This document shows positions 14,569-23,755 of a stretch of 64,000 bases of DNA, piece by piece. Positions within the stretch are counted from its first letter, which is position 1. The number at the start of each line of letters is the position of its first letter. The stretch comes from Eubacteriales bacterium. Lineage in GTDB: Bacteria > Bacillota > Clostridia > Oscillospirales > CAG-382. Made by a program: the position numbers and the translations under genes. The notes beneath the pieces are model-generated. The model was not told where the DNA came from. It saw nothing but the letters and a program-made list of their open reading frames with translations, and made no database searches. The stretch is from assembly GCA_028702135.1 (NCBI GenBank), contig JAQVPJ010000002.1, positions 1 through 64,000 of the forward strand. The letters are read 5' to 3'.

Positions 14569-16836
14569 ATGACAGAAGCTATGACAAAACGGTTTACGGA
14601 AAACGCGAAAAGGGTAATCAGTACCTCGCTTGCGCTTGCGAAGGAGCTTGGGCACACCTACATCGGAAGTGAGCATTTGCTTTTGGGAATTCTATCAGAC
14701 GGCACAAGCAGCGCCTCAAAGCTGCTGTACGGAAGAGGAATAACGTTTGCCGAAACGAAATCACGTGTAATAGAGCTGGTCGGTATGGGATGTAAAAGCG
14801 AGCTATCGACCGAAGACATGACACCTACCTGCAAAAAAATACTTATGAGTGCTTCGACACAGGTAAAGAGCACGCTGTATAATTTTATAGGAACCGAGCA
14901 TATCCTGATGGCTCTTTTAAAAGAAGATTGTGTCGGCGCGAGGCTTGTGGAAGCCGGCGGTGTTGATATTCCGGAGCTTTGCTCCAATTTGGACGGTATG
15001 TTTTACAGGGTGTATGAAGATGCTGCAGTGGAGGCAGATGTGATTGCGACAAAAAAAAGCACTCCGAATTTAGATAAAAACGCAGTAAACCTGACTGATA
15101 AGGCATTGTCGGGTAAGATTGATCCCGTAATCGGAAGAAAAAAAGAGGAAGAACGGCTTATAGGAATCTTGCTTCGCCGCGGTAAGAATAATCCCTGTTT
15201 AATCGGGGAGGCGGGCGTCGGCAAGACTGCGGTTGTAGAATCAATAGCAAGCCGTATCGCTTACGGGGATATACCCGAGGAGCTTGCGGACAAGAGGATT
15301 ATGGCTCTGGATATGTCTACGATTGTGGCAGGTACAAAGTACAGGGGCGAATTCGAGGAGAAAATAAAGAGCATAATAACAGAGGTGAGCGAAGCTGAGG
15401 ATGTTATTCTGTTTATCGACGAGCTGCATACCATTGTCGGAGCAGGTGCGGCAGAAGGCGCTATAGACGCTTCTAACATCCTAAAACCCGCGCTTGCAAG
15501 AGGCGAGATAAGGCTTATAGGTGCGACTACATTAAAGGAGTATAAAAAATCCATTGAAAAGGATAGTGCTCTGGAACGTAGGTTCCAGCCCGTTTATATA
15601 AAAGAGCCGACAGAGGAGGAGTGTATTTCGATTCTTGAGGGCTTAAAGCAGAGATACGAGAGCTATCATAACGTTAACATAAGCAGCGATGCGATAATAA
15701 GCGCTGTCAGGCTCTCCTCACGTTATATCGGCGACCGCTTCTTACCCGATAAAGCTATCGATCTGATCGACGAGGCAGCTGCCAAGAAAAAGCTCACCCG
15801 CGGAGCATCGAGTCATAAAATCGGAATAACCTCCGTTGACATAGCACAGGTTGCACAGGAGCAGACCGGGATTCCGCTTGCAGTTCTTACAAAAAGTGAG
15901 CGGGAGAGGTTTTTGCACCTTGAGGATGAGATGCGAAAATACATTGTAGGTCAGGAAAACGCCGTCTCTGCAATTTGTAAAGCGGTTCGCCGTACCCGTG
16001 CCGGATTGCGTGATACCAACCGACCAAGCGGCTCTTTTCTTTTCTTAGGACCAAGCGGAGTGGGAAAAACCGAAAGCGCAAAGGTATTGTCCCGGTTGAT
16101 TTATGCAAGGGAAGATGCACTCATTAAGCTCGATATGAGCGAATACATGGAAAAACACAGCGTGTCCAAGCTTATAGGCGCACCCCCCGGTTATGTGGGA
16201 TACGGAGAAGGCGGAGTACTTACAGAACGAGTACGCCGTTCGCCGTATTCGATGCTGTTGCTGGATGAAATAGAAAAAGCGCATCCCGATATACTGAACC
16301 TTCTTTTGCAGATTCTTGACGATGCGGTTCTTACGGATTCCAACGGGCTGAAAATCAGCTTCAGAAATGTATTTATTATTATGACATCGAATATAGGTTT
16401 TTCAAATACGGATACAAAGTGCATAGGATTTACGGACGGGGACGAGTCTTTTAAGGAGAGAAACCGCATTACTGACATTGCAAAAAAAATTCTTCCGAAC
16501 GAGTTCATAGACAGAATCGATGAAACCGTTGTTTTCGAACGTCTCTCGAAATCCGAGCTCAGAAAAATCGCCCGTATTCAGCTTGATGACCTGACAAAGC
16601 GTTTAATCGAAAAGGGCATTAAGGTTACGTTCGAGGACAGCTTTATCGATAATATTTTGAATTCGGAACGTTTTGCGGACAGGGGAGCGAGGACGATTCG
16701 TCAGAAACTGCTGCGAAAAGCCGAGGATTTACTCTCGAATGAGATACTACGCGGTGAATGCAAAGAGGGAGCGGAGGCTACGGTTTTATGGGAGAACGGT
16801 GAATCCAAAATAAAAATAACAGCAAAAAACTGTTGA
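14569..16836 (+). CDS. clpC: ClpC-type AAA+ unfoldase lacking the middle (UVR) domain
   Basis: 755 residues, Hsp100/Clp ATPase that unfolds proteins for ClpP. Clp-N repeats cover residues 1-145. D1 has Walker A GEAGVGKT at 213-220 and FIDELHT; D2 has Walker A GPSGVGKT at 494-501, APPGYVGY pore loop and LLLDEIEKAHPD. ClpC is normally about 810 residues with a coiled-coil UVR middle domain between D1 helices. Here DEAAAKKKLTRGASSHKIGI runs straight to VDIAQVAQEQTGIPL, so about 55 residues are missing. That domain binds MecA/McsB adaptors in Bacillus, so control may differ. ATG 14569 has GGAGG only 3 bases upstream; ATG 14581 is an equally good start. No ctsR-mcsAB is nearby. Confidence 0.9.
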   Translation: MTEAMTKRFTENAKRVISTSLALAKELGHTYIGSEHLLLGILSDGTSSASKLLYGRGITFAETKSRVIELVGMGCKSELSTEDMTPTCKKILMSASTQVKSTLYNFIGTEHILMALLKEDCVGARLVEAGGVDIPELCSNLDGMFYRVYEDAAVEADVIATKKSTPNLDKNAVNLTDKALSGKIDPVIGRKKEEERLIGILLRRGKNNPCLIGEAGVGKTAVVESIASRIAYGDIPEELADKRIMALDMSTIVAGTKYRGEFEEKIKSIITEVSEAEDVILFIDELHTIVGAGAAEGAIDASNILKPALARGEIRLIGATTLKEYKKSIEKDSALERRFQPVYIKEPTEEECISILEGLKQRYESYHNVNISSDAIISAVRLSSRYIGDRFLPDKAIDLIDEAAAKKKLTRGASSHKIGITSVDIAQVAQEQTGIPLAVLTKSERERFLHLEDEMRKYIVGQENAVSAICKAVRRTRAGLRDTNRPSGSFLFLGPSGVGKTESAKVLSRLIYAREDALIKLDMSEYMEKHSVSKLIGAPPGYVGYGEGGVLTERVRRSPYSMLLLDEIEKAHPDILNLLLQILDDAVLTDSNGLKISFRNVFIIMTSNIGFSNTDTKCIGFTDGDESFKERNRITDIAKKILPNEFIDRIDETVVFERLSKSELRKIARIQLDDLTKRLIEKGIKVTFEDSFIDNILNSERFADRGARTIRQKLLRKAEDLLSNEILRGECKEGAEATVLWENGESKIKITAKNC

Positions 16837-16861
16837 CAAGCAAAAAGAAATAGTATATAAT
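16833..16861 (+). promoter_or_regulatory. SigA promoter of the ylxM-ffh operon
   Basis: TTGACA (16833-16838), 17-bp spacer, TATAAT (16856-16861), a full consensus. The -35 overlaps the clpC stop codon TGA. Confidence 0.85.
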
Positions 16862-16862
16862 A

Positions 16863-16900
16863 GCGCCTGTAAAGTTATTTTCTTTACAGGTGCCTTTATA
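16863..16900 (+). terminator. Hairpin between clpC and ylxM
   Basis: GCGCCTGTAAAG (16863-16874) pairs with CTTTACAGGTGC (16882-16893) around TTATTTT, followed by CTTTATAT. As the new promoter would start RNA near 16868, the full stem forms only in read-through from clpC. It therefore acts best as a clpC terminator placed after the next promoter. The T tract is short. Confidence 0.55.
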
Positions 16901-16924
16901 TCGGTAATAATATTGGGGGTAGCT

Positions 16925-17242
16925 ATGGAAGAAAAGCGGGCTGAAATCTGCAGGCTGATGGATTTTTATGCGGTCATTCTTTCGGCGCGTCAACGCGAGC
17001 TGCTTGAGATGTATTATTACGAGGATCTTTCCCTGTCCGAGATAGCCGAGAACTTAGGTATTACAAGGCAGGGTGTGCGGGATACTTTACAGCACGGTGC
17101 AGCCGCTCTGCTTACTTTTGAAAAAACACTCGGCTTAATAAAGAAAAGCACAGCTATCAACGAGGCGGCAGGCCAAATTATTGAATTGACCGACGATGAG
17201 CGGATAAAATCGCTCGCCGGTGAGATAATGACGATTATTTAG
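16925..17242 (+). CDS. ylxM: YlxM-like HTH protein of the SRP operon
   Basis: 105 residues with a sigma-70 region-4-like helix-turn-helix: LSARQRELLEMYYYEDLSLS then EIAENLGITRQGVRDTLQHG (about 21-60). YlxM/p13 proteins are encoded just before ffh in many Firmicutes and are linked to signal recognition particle function, though their exact task is unsettled. I start at ATG 16925, with GGGGGT 5 bases upstream, rather than TTG 16913, which lies on that site. ffh follows after 47 bases. ftsY, often upstream, is not here; clpC takes that place. Confidence 0.85.
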   Translation: MEEKRAEICRLMDFYAVILSARQRELLEMYYYEDLSLSEIAENLGITRQGVRDTLQHGAAALLTFEKTLGLIKKSTAINEAAGQIIELTDDERIKSLAGEIMTII

Positions 17243-17289
17243 CCACCCCGCATCAATAGGTAAGTTCCGTCAAGAATTTGGAGAGCGTT

Positions 17290-18624
17290 ATGTTTCAAAG
17301 TTTAGTAGAAAAAATGTCCGAGGCGTTCAAGAAGTTTAAGAACAAGGGAAAGCTGAGCGAATCCGATGTAAAAGCGGGTATGAGAGAGATAAAGCTCGCT
17401 TTGCTGGAAGCGGATGTAAACTTCAAGGTTGTCAAGGATTTTATAAATAAGGTCTCCGAAAGAGCTGTGGGCAGCGATGTGCTGGAGAGTCTTGTGCCTG
17501 CCCAGCAAATCGTAAAGATTGTCAACGAGGAGCTGACCGCTCTTATGGGCGGAACAAATTCCAAGCTGACTATATCATCCAAACCGCCGACGGTGGTACT
17601 TATGTGCGGTTTGCAGGGCTCTGGTAAAACCACCCATACCGCAAAGCTTGCAAAGCTCTATAAAAAGCAGGGTAAAAGCCCGCTGCTCGTCGCCTGCGAC
17701 ATTTACCGCCCCGCTGCGATCAAGCAGCTTCAGGTGGTTGCGGAACAGGTGGGCGTTCCCGTGTTTGAGCGCGGAACCGAAAACCCGGTCAAGACTGCGA
17801 CGGAAGCAATAAAGTACGCGGTAAAATACGGGCATGATATGGTTTTTATAGATACCGCCGGAAGGCTCCATATTGATGAGGAACTGATGCAGGAGCTTGA
17901 GGAAATAAAAAGAGCCGTAAATCCGACAGAGATACTTTTGGTAGTCGATGCGATGACAGGTCAGGACGCGGTCAATGTGGCTGAGAAATTCAACGGTCTT
18001 TTGGACATTACCGGCGTTATTCTTACAAAGATGGACGGCGATGCAAGAGGCGGCGCCGCACTTTCGGTGAGGCATGTTACCGGTAAACCCATAAAGTTTA
18101 TCGGCACGGGCGAGAAGCTGGATGCTATTGAGCCTTTTCACCCCGACAGGATGGCATCACGAATACTCGGCATGGGCGATGTGCTCTCGCTGATTGAAAA
18201 AGCAGAGCAGACATTTGATGAAAAGAAAGCTGCGGAAATGGAGCGTAAGTTCCGTGAACAGTCCTTTACCTTAGTTGATTTTTTGGATCAGCTCGGTCAG
18301 ATAAAAAACATGGGTTCGATGGAATCCCTTATAGGAATGCTACCGGGTATAAAGCCGGGACAGCTGGGGAACGCAAAAATCGACGAACGTGCCATGTCAA
18401 GGACAGAGGCGATAATACTATCGATGACTCCGCGTGAGCGTACGCACCCCGATATTCTCAACTCCTCACGCAAAAAAAGAATCGCTGCCGGCAGCGGTAC
18501 TTCGGTAGAGGAGATAAACAGACTGCTCAAGCAATATGAGCAGACAAAACTCATGATGAAGCAGTTTACAAGCGGCAGGGGAATGAAGAGCATGAAAAAG
18601 GGAAGGTTCAGACTTCCGTTTTAA
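17290..18624 (+). CDS. ffh: Signal recognition particle GTPase Ffh
   Basis: 444 residues, the SRP54 protein that binds 4.5S/SRP RNA and signal sequences and delivers ribosomes to FtsY. NG domain: [15 protein letters not shown] (P loop, about residue 105), [15 protein letters not shown]. The Met-rich M domain follows ([22 protein letters not shown]) and the protein ends [16 protein letters not shown], length as in the family. Start at 17290 with GGAGAG 4 bases upstream. rpsP follows after 101 bases, in the common ylxM-ffh-rpsP order. Confidence 0.97.
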   Translation: MFQSLVEKMSEAFKKFKNKGKLSESDVKAGMREIKLALLEADVNFKVVKDFINKVSERAVGSDVLESLVPAQQIVKIVNEELTALMGGTNSKLTISSKPPTVVLMCGLQGSGKTTHTAKLAKLYKKQGKSPLLVACDIYRPAAIKQLQVVAEQVGVPVFERGTENPVKTATEAIKYAVKYGHDMVFIDTAGRLHIDEELMQELEEIKRAVNPTEILLVVDAMTGQDAVNVAEKFNGLLDITGVILTKMDGDARGGAALSVRHVTGKPIKFIGTGEKLDAIEPFHPDRMASRILGMGDVLSLIEKAEQTFDEKKAAEMERKFREQSFTLVDFLDQLGQIKNMGSMESLIGMLPGIKPGQLGNAKIDERAMSRTEAIILSMTPRERTHPDILNSSRKKRIAAGSGTSVEEINRLLKQYEQTKLMMKQFTSGRGMKSMKKGRFRLPF

Positions 18625-18725
18625 CAAACGCATCCGAAAAGCGTTTGGATAACGATGATATAAAAGAGAAATGCTTAATCTCTTTGATATAAAACAAATA
18701 TATATATTTTTTGGAGGACAAACTA

Positions 18726-18968
18726 ATGGCAGTAAAAATCAGGCTCAGAAGGTTGGGCGCAAAGAAAGCACCGTTTTACAGAATTGTCGTCGCTGATTCA
18801 CGTTTCCCGAGAGACGGCAGATTTATCGAGGAGCTGGGATATTACAACCCGATGACTAATCCGGCAGATATAAAAATAGACGCGGATAAGGCAAAGACCT
18901 GGATAGCAAACGGCGCGCAGCCTACCGATACGGTCAGAGCGTTGCTTAAAAAGAACGGTGTTATCTGA
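18726..18968 (+). CDS. rpsP: 30S ribosomal protein bS16
   Basis: 80 residues, full length for bS16: [41 protein letters not shown]. It binds 16S rRNA early in 30S assembly. ATG 18726 has TTGGAGGA 7 bases upstream; the frame upstream to 18711 includes the binding site and is not used. It heads the khpA-rimM-trmD ribosome-maturation cluster. Confidence 0.98.
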   Translation: MAVKIRLRRLGAKKAPFYRIVVADSRFPRDGRFIEELGYYNPMTNPADIKIDADKAKTWIANGAQPTDTVRALLKKNGVI

Positions 18969-19013
18969 TTTGACAGTTGCACCTGTTTATGTTTAACGAA
19001 AAAGGAGACATAA

Positions 19014-19241
19014 ATGAAACAGATTCTTATCGATATCGCAAAATCGATTGTTGATAATCCCGATGAAGTAGTCGTTGTTGAAAAGGTCAGCGGGGATACC
19101 AGCATCCTTGAGCTCTCAGTAGCAAAGGATGATATGGGCAAGGTTATCGGCAGAGGCGGCAAGATTGCAAAAAGCATACGAACCGTTATGAAAGCAGCTG
19201 CAATAAAAGAGAATAAACGCGTAATAATTGATATTATATAA
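19014..19241 (+). CDS. khpA: KhpA KH-domain RNA-binding protein
   Basis: 75 residues, one KH domain with the GxxG loop in MGKVIGRGGKIAKSIRTVMK. KhpA, with KhpB/EloR, binds RNA and affects cell division and elongation in Firmicutes; it is commonly encoded between rpsP and rimM, as here. AAAGGAGA is 6 bases before the ATG. rimM starts 9 bases after the stop. Confidence 0.95.
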   Translation: MKQILIDIAKSIVDNPDEVVVVEKVSGDTSILELSVAKDDMGKVIGRGGKIAKSIRTVMKAAAIKENKRVIIDII

Positions 19242-19250
19242 CATTTATCT

Positions 19251-19754
19251 ATGAAAAAGCGTTTTTTGGAAGCAGGCAGACTGAATTCACCGAGAGGAAT
19301 TAAGGGCGAGGTTCGCTTTGATTGCTGGTGCGAATGTCCCGAGTTCCTTCTCGGTGTGAAAAAGCTATATTTAGATGAAGATGGCACACGTTTTTTGACC
19401 GTAAGTCAATATCGTCCATCTATCCCGTCTATCATTTTCGAGGGATATGAGAGCAGGGAGCTTGCCGGCTATCTAACCGGAAGGACGGTCTATTTTGACC
19501 GTAACGATGTTCAGCTCCAACAGGGCGAATGTTTTAACGACGACCTGATATCATTGCCGGTATATAATGTTGAAACCGGTGAGATGATTGGGTTTCTTGA
19601 GCGTATAGATGAGGGAGTCGCCTGCAACTACTATTATGTCAGAGGTGAGAAAAACAGCTATCTGATTCCCGATAATGACGAGTTTATAAAGGAAGTAAAT
19701 ATTGATTCCGATATAAAGGTAAAGCTTATCGAAGGACTGGAAACAAATAATTAA
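19251..19754 (+). CDS. rimM: Ribosome maturation factor RimM
   Basis: 167 residues. The N-terminal RimM beta-barrel starts LEAGRLNSPRGIKGEVRFDC and the C-terminal PRC-barrel is DLISLPVYNVETGEMIGFLE with YLIPDNDEFIKEV near the end. It assists processing of the 3' domain of 16S rRNA with S19. The ribosome binding site is weak and lies in the end of khpA, so translation may be coupled. trmD follows after 39 bases. Confidence 0.93.
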   Translation: MKKRFLEAGRLNSPRGIKGEVRFDCWCECPEFLLGVKKLYLDEDGTRFLTVSQYRPSIPSIIFEGYESRELAGYLTGRTVYFDRNDVQLQQGECFNDDLISLPVYNVETGEMIGFLERIDEGVACNYYYVRGEKNSYLIPDNDEFIKEVNIDSDIKVKLIEGLETNN

Positions 19755-19793
19755 ACGCTGTTTTTTAATTATTATTTAAAAGAGGTTTTTCAA

Positions 19794-20474
19794 GTGCGAT
19801 TTGAGGTTTTGACGCTTTTCCCCGATATGCTCGAAGCTGTTTTCAAAAGCAGTATATTAGGAAGAGCTGCAGATGCCGGCTTTCTTGAAATAAACTGCAC
19901 GAATATCAGGGATTATACAAAGGACAAGCATCGCCATGTCGACGATACTCCTTATGGTGGAGGGTACGGCATGATTATGGCTTGTCAGCCCGTTGTGGAT
20001 TGTATTCGGGCTGTAAGAGCAAAGCTCCCCCCTGGGAAAACACGGGTAATTTACATGTCACCTCAGGGGAAGGTTTTTAACCAGCAAAAAGCGAGGGAGC
20101 TTTTGGAGTATGACAATCTGATTTTACTGTGCGGTCATTACGAGGGAATCGACGAGCGTATCATCGAGCTTGAGATTGATGAGGAGCTTTCAGTGGGCGA
20201 TTACGTTCTGACCGGTGGTGAGATTCCCGCGGCAATTGTTGTTGACGCAGTTTCAAGAATGATAGACGGCGTCCTTCCCTCACCCGAATGCTATGAGAAC
20301 GAGAGCTTACAGAACAATCTGTTGGAGCATGGACAATACACAAGACCGCGCATTTTTGAGGGAAAGGAAGTCCCCGAGGTGTTAATCAACGGTAATCATG
20401 CAAAGCAGGCGGAGTGGAAGCGTGCCGAAATGGAGGCACGAACAAGGAAAAAAAGACCTGACTTACTTGATTAA
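19794..20474 (+). CDS. trmD: tRNA (guanine-N1)-methyltransferase TrmD
   Basis: 226 residues. It makes m1G37 in tRNAs with SAM bound in a trefoil knot. Hallmarks are FEVLTLFPDMLEAVF, DDTPYGGGYGMIM, LLCGHYEGIDERI and VGDYVLTGGEIPA, with a C-terminal helical domain ending EMEARTRKKRPDLL. It starts with GTG behind AAGAGGT. In most Firmicutes rplS follows; here the next gene, 12 bases on, is a polysaccharide-type membrane protein. Confidence 0.97.
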   Translation: MRFEVLTLFPDMLEAVFKSSILGRAADAGFLEINCTNIRDYTKDKHRHVDDTPYGGGYGMIMACQPVVDCIRAVRAKLPPGKTRVIYMSPQGKVFNQQKARELLEYDNLILLCGHYEGIDERIIELEIDEELSVGDYVLTGGEIPAAIVVDAVSRMIDGVLPSPECYENESLQNNLLEHGQYTRPRIFEGKEVPEVLINGNHAKQAEWKRAEMEARTRKKRPDLLD

Positions 20475-20492
20475 GTTGTTTTTGGAGTGAAG

Positions 20493-22364
20493 ATGATAGA
20501 ATCGGTAAAGACTGTAAAACAGAAGAATAGAGGCGGCTTTTTCAAGAGAATCATCAGGGAAAGCTTGATTCTTTCCTACCTGAATAAGCTGTCCGACCGT
20601 ATTTACAAGCTCTTTTCGGACGGGATACTCCATGTTGTTTTTACAGGCAGCGATGAAACGGACAAGCTGATTAAAAACGGATTAATAGGTAGTTTTCTGT
20701 CAAAGCTGAGAATAGGTGATCGATTTATCAGGCCTTTTAAGGTCTTTTTTGCGAGCAAAATTGAAAAGAGCCGCGTTACTGCAATCTATCGGCGTTTTAT
20801 AGAATCCGCATTATCGCTTTCGATACGCTCCCTGGGTATTTTTATACTCACCTTAGGCGTATACGGCAGCGGGATTTATATCGCAAAGCTGTTATCATAT
20901 ATTACCTTACCCCCGAACGAAAGTGATTTTTTCTTGTCGGCTTTTTTAATTATTACTGGAATTCCAATGCTTTTTTCGGGGAAAAGCGTAGCCGACGCTT
21001 TGAGGACAAGCACTTTTTTCAACCGTATTTTTATCGGGCTGCTTTCTGTAAACGAAATTACCGTAAAAAGCAGCGGGAAATCCTCTACTTACGGAACGGG
21101 AGCTTTTATTCTCGGAACGGTATCGGGTCTTTCTACAATTTTCATAAGTCCGTATGTAATCGTTTATGCACTGCTTATTTTTATCGGTTGCTGCCTACTC
21201 GTTTACATGCCGGAGTTCGGGCTGCTGTCGGTAATATTACTGTTTCCGCTAATTTCGGTAAGAGCCCTTTCGGTTATTCTGATAGTTACCGCTGTGAGCT
21301 TTTTATTGAAGGTAATGAGAGGCAAGCGGAATCTGGTATTCAGAGCAACAGATATTTTTATATTGATTTTTACCTTGTTCGTAATTTCAGTCGGCTTGAC
21401 AAGCACCACTCAAATACGGGCTATGTATTTAGTATGCTTTATATCAGCATATTTTATGATTTCAAACCTTATCGTGTCAAGAAGGCTTATTAAACAGTCG
21501 CTGTACTGCTTATACGCAGGCGCGGCGGCGGGTTGTATTCTATACATTTTCAGGCATATCGTCGGATTATCCGGCAACAACGCTGTAAGTGTTTTTCATG
21601 CCGCACTCGATTCATCTCTCGTCAGCAGAGAGAGCTTCGGATACTTTCTGATATTGATCCTGCCTGTCGTTATGGCTATGTTCAGAGTGAACAACGGAAG
21701 AACCGAGAAAGCTTCGATGCTTGTACTTATATCGCTTATATTTGCTTGTGTTATTATAATGGCGGATGCCAGAATACTCTACTTTGCATATGCAGTGGTT
21801 TTTGTGTATTTTTTGCTGTCCTCAAAAAAAATAATAACAACACTGCTTAACTTTTCTATTTTAACACTCATTTTATATTTTGCAGCTCCCCATTTAACCT
21901 TTATAAGCGGGATATTCACGCATTCGGGCTCCGCACTTCTGAAAAGTGAGGTAAATATACTTATAAAGAACGCTTTTTTAAACGGTGCGGGAATGGGAGA
22001 TGCAAACCTGAAATTCGCTCTCAACAGCTTGGGAGCAAGCAATTATATCGGCTCGATCAGCCTTTTCCAGCGGCTCTTGGCGGAGGGCGGAGTGTTTTTC
22101 CTGATTTCATTCCTCTTGCCGGTGTTCTTTATTCTGCAGAAAGCGTTTTACTGCATATTAAAATGCGGTAAGTTCAAGATGGACGTAGTTAGCGCAGCTT
22201 TATCTGCCGCCGTAGTTATGTTCCTGTTCTGCAGCTTATTTTACGATTTGTGGAAAGATATCAGGGTTTATATGCTCTTCTGGATTATATGTGGTATGAT
22301 ATCGGCAATCAGGAATGTTTATGGCAGGTACGTTTATCTGAAGGAGGCGACGAAAACCGAATGA
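20493..22364 (+). CDS. O-antigen ligase/Wzy polymerase-like membrane protein
   Basis: 623 residues. A basic cytoplasmic N-terminus of about 105 residues precedes about 12 transmembrane helices. The large loop between late helices (GLSGNNAVSVFHAALDSSL, then RESFGYFLILILPVVMAMF) and HSGSALLKSEVNILIKNAFL fit the O-antigen ligase/polymerase (Wzy_C) superfamily, which joins polysaccharide chains outside the membrane. Start at ATG 20493 with TGGAG 5 bases upstream. The stop overlaps the start of the next gene (ATGA), and two DUF4330 proteins follow, so the three act together, probably in exopolysaccharide or glycan assembly. This is an unusual place for them, right after trmD. Confidence 0.7.
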   Translation: MIESVKTVKQKNRGGFFKRIIRESLILSYLNKLSDRIYKLFSDGILHVVFTGSDETDKLIKNGLIGSFLSKLRIGDRFIRPFKVFFASKIEKSRVTAIYRRFIESALSLSIRSLGIFILTLGVYGSGIYIAKLLSYITLPPNESDFFLSAFLIITGIPMLFSGKSVADALRTSTFFNRIFIGLLSVNEITVKSSGKSSTYGTGAFILGTVSGLSTIFISPYVIVYALLIFIGCCLLVYMPEFGLLSVILLFPLISVRALSVILIVTAVSFLLKVMRGKRNLVFRATDIFILIFTLFVISVGLTSTTQIRAMYLVCFISAYFMISNLIVSRRLIKQSLYCLYAGAAAGCILYIFRHIVGLSGNNAVSVFHAALDSSLVSRESFGYFLILILPVVMAMFRVNNGRTEKASMLVLISLIFACVIIMADARILYFAYAVVFVYFLLSSKKIITTLLNFSILTLILYFAAPHLTFISGIFTHSGSALLKSEVNILIKNAFLNGAGMGDANLKFALNSLGASNYIGSISLFQRLLAEGGVFFLISFLLPVFFILQKAFYCILKCGKFKMDVVSAALSAAVVMFLFCSLFYDLWKDIRVYMLFWIICGMISAIRNVYGRYVYLKEATKTE

Positions 22365-22852
22365 AAACGGCAAAGGATGTTAAAACAGGACGGAATATTA
22401 TTTTTGATATAATACTGACGCTGTTTGTTTTCGGATTGATAGGCACAGGATTGTTTTTCTTCTTGAAACCTGAGAAACCGTCGACGGTTCAGGTTGAGTA
22501 CAAGCTGATTTTTGAAGCAGTAGATAAAAATATAGCTACGAACGTCACTCCAAATGATGAGTTTTTATTGGAGGATGGCGAATCCGCAGGCATAATCAAA
22601 AGCGCTTTAATCGAACGGATGACATATTATACGCTTGACCGCACCTCGGCGGACAGGGGATATATAACTAATTATTCCAACGAGTACAGTACAGTCAGAG
22701 CGACCATAGCGGCAAACGCGGAATATGACGGAGAAACCTATTATATAGGCGGACAGCCTCTTTGGGTCGGAGAGAGCATCACTGTAAGACTTACCGATTT
22801 TTACGGTACGGCTAAGATAGTAGCCGTTACCGTTATTACGGAGGGAACATAA
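22361..22852 (+). CDS. DUF4330-like membrane-anchored protein 1
   Basis: 163 residues: short cytoplasmic head, one transmembrane helix (NIIFDIILTLFVFGLIGTGL), then an extracytoplasmic beta-rich domain (VQVEYKLIFEAVDKNIATNV, GDEFLLEDG-type strands). It is similar in plan to the next gene and to DUF4330 proteins. ATG 22361 overlaps the previous stop as ATGA, with GGAGG further upstream; the frame extends back into the previous gene, but those residues look like a shadow. Function unknown; coupling with the Wzy-like gene suggests a role in glycan export or polymer control. Confidence 0.65.
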   Translation: MKTAKDVKTGRNIIFDIILTLFVFGLIGTGLFFFLKPEKPSTVQVEYKLIFEAVDKNIATNVTPNDEFLLEDGESAGIIKSALIERMTYYTLDRTSADRGYITNYSNEYSTVRATIAANAEYDGETYYIGGQPLWVGESITVRLTDFYGTAKIVAVTVITEGT

Positions 22853-23326
22853 ATGTCTGTGACAGGAAAAAAAGTACGCTTCAATATAATCGATGTAATC
22901 ATTGTAATCCTGCTGCTTGCTGCGATAGCCGGAACAATCTTCAGAGATTCCATTAACGGTTTTATGAAAAACGAAAAAACAGAAGAAATCTCATATACCT
23001 TTGAGATAAAGCAGGCAGACAGCGATATGATTTCCGGACTGACACAGGGAGTGATTTTCTTTGAGAGCGAGAGCAAAAAGGAAATGGGCAGGGTCATATC
23101 GGTGCAATCAAAGCAGAGCTATGTTACGGAGTACGCTTTGGACGGAAGTATTATGACGCTCGAAAAGGCGGGATACAACGATTTAATTGTAAATGCTGTT
23201 GCAAACGGATTTAAGAGCGACACGGGTATTTTTACAGACGGAAATATCCTTATCGTACCCGGCAAATCATATCAAATAAATACTAAGACAGCTGTATTTT
23301 ACATGACAATCCTGTCGGTAAATTAG
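22853..23326 (+). CDS. DUF4330-like membrane-anchored protein 2
   Basis: 157 residues, one N-terminal helix (FNIIDVIIVILLLAAIAGTI) after GKKVRFNIID, the typical DUF4330 entry, then an outer domain (YTFEIKQADSDMISGLTQG, GRVISVQ). Its ATG directly follows the previous stop codon TAA. As a pair with the gene before it, it may form a heteromer. No function is established for DUF4330. Confidence 0.7.
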   Translation: MSVTGKKVRFNIIDVIIVILLLAAIAGTIFRDSINGFMKNEKTEEISYTFEIKQADSDMISGLTQGVIFFESESKKEMGRVISVQSKQSYVTEYALDGSIMTLEKAGYNDLIVNAVANGFKSDTGIFTDGNILIVPGKSYQINTKTAVFYMTILSVN

Positions 23327-23391
23327 TATAAATTAACATAAAAAAGTTAAATAAGTATGATATTTTCGTTTATTTAGCCATATTGGTTCTA

Positions 23392-23420
23392 TTGATTTAA
23401 GTAATGGTTTTTGATATAAT
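23392..23420 (+). promoter_or_regulatory. Promoter of the HPr gene
   Basis: TTGATT (23392-23397), 17-bp spacer, TATAAT (23415-23420), 30 bases before the start codon. Preceded by an AT-rich stretch. Confidence 0.7.
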
Positions 23421-23450
23421 TAAAATAATATCATTGGGGGTAAACGATTA

Positions 23451-23714
23451 ATGATCACTAAAAATATAACAATACAGAACTCTGTCGGTCTGCACGCAAG
23501 ACCAGCGACTTATTTTATTCAAAAAGCAAATTGTTATAAGAGCTCTATATGGATTGAGAACAGCGACAGACGTGCAAACGCAAAGAGCTTGCTCGGCGTG
23601 CTTTCCCTCGGCATCGCAAAAGGAGACGTTGTTACAATCCTTGCTGACGGAAGCGACGAACAGGAGGCTGTGGACGGATTGGTGGATTTGGTTTTAAAAG
23701 GGTTCAACGAATAG
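23451..23714 (+). CDS. ptsH: Phosphocarrier protein HPr
   Basis: 87 residues. His15 in GLHARPAT is the PEP-dependent phosphorylation site of the phosphotransferase system, and Ser46 in NAKSLLGVLSLG is the site used by HPr kinase for carbon catabolite control, so this is a true HPr rather than Crh. GGGGGT stands 9 bases before the ATG. There is no ptsI next to it; the gene has its own promoter and is followed by a possible 31-codon ORF and uvrC. Confidence 0.93.
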   Translation: MITKNITIQNSVGLHARPATYFIQKANCYKSSIWIENSDRRANAKSLLGVLSLGIAKGDVVTILADGSDEQEAVDGLVDLVLKGFNE

Positions 23715-23755
23715 TGGTTCCCGCAGCTTCCATTATAGGGGAGATTTGCGTTCTT

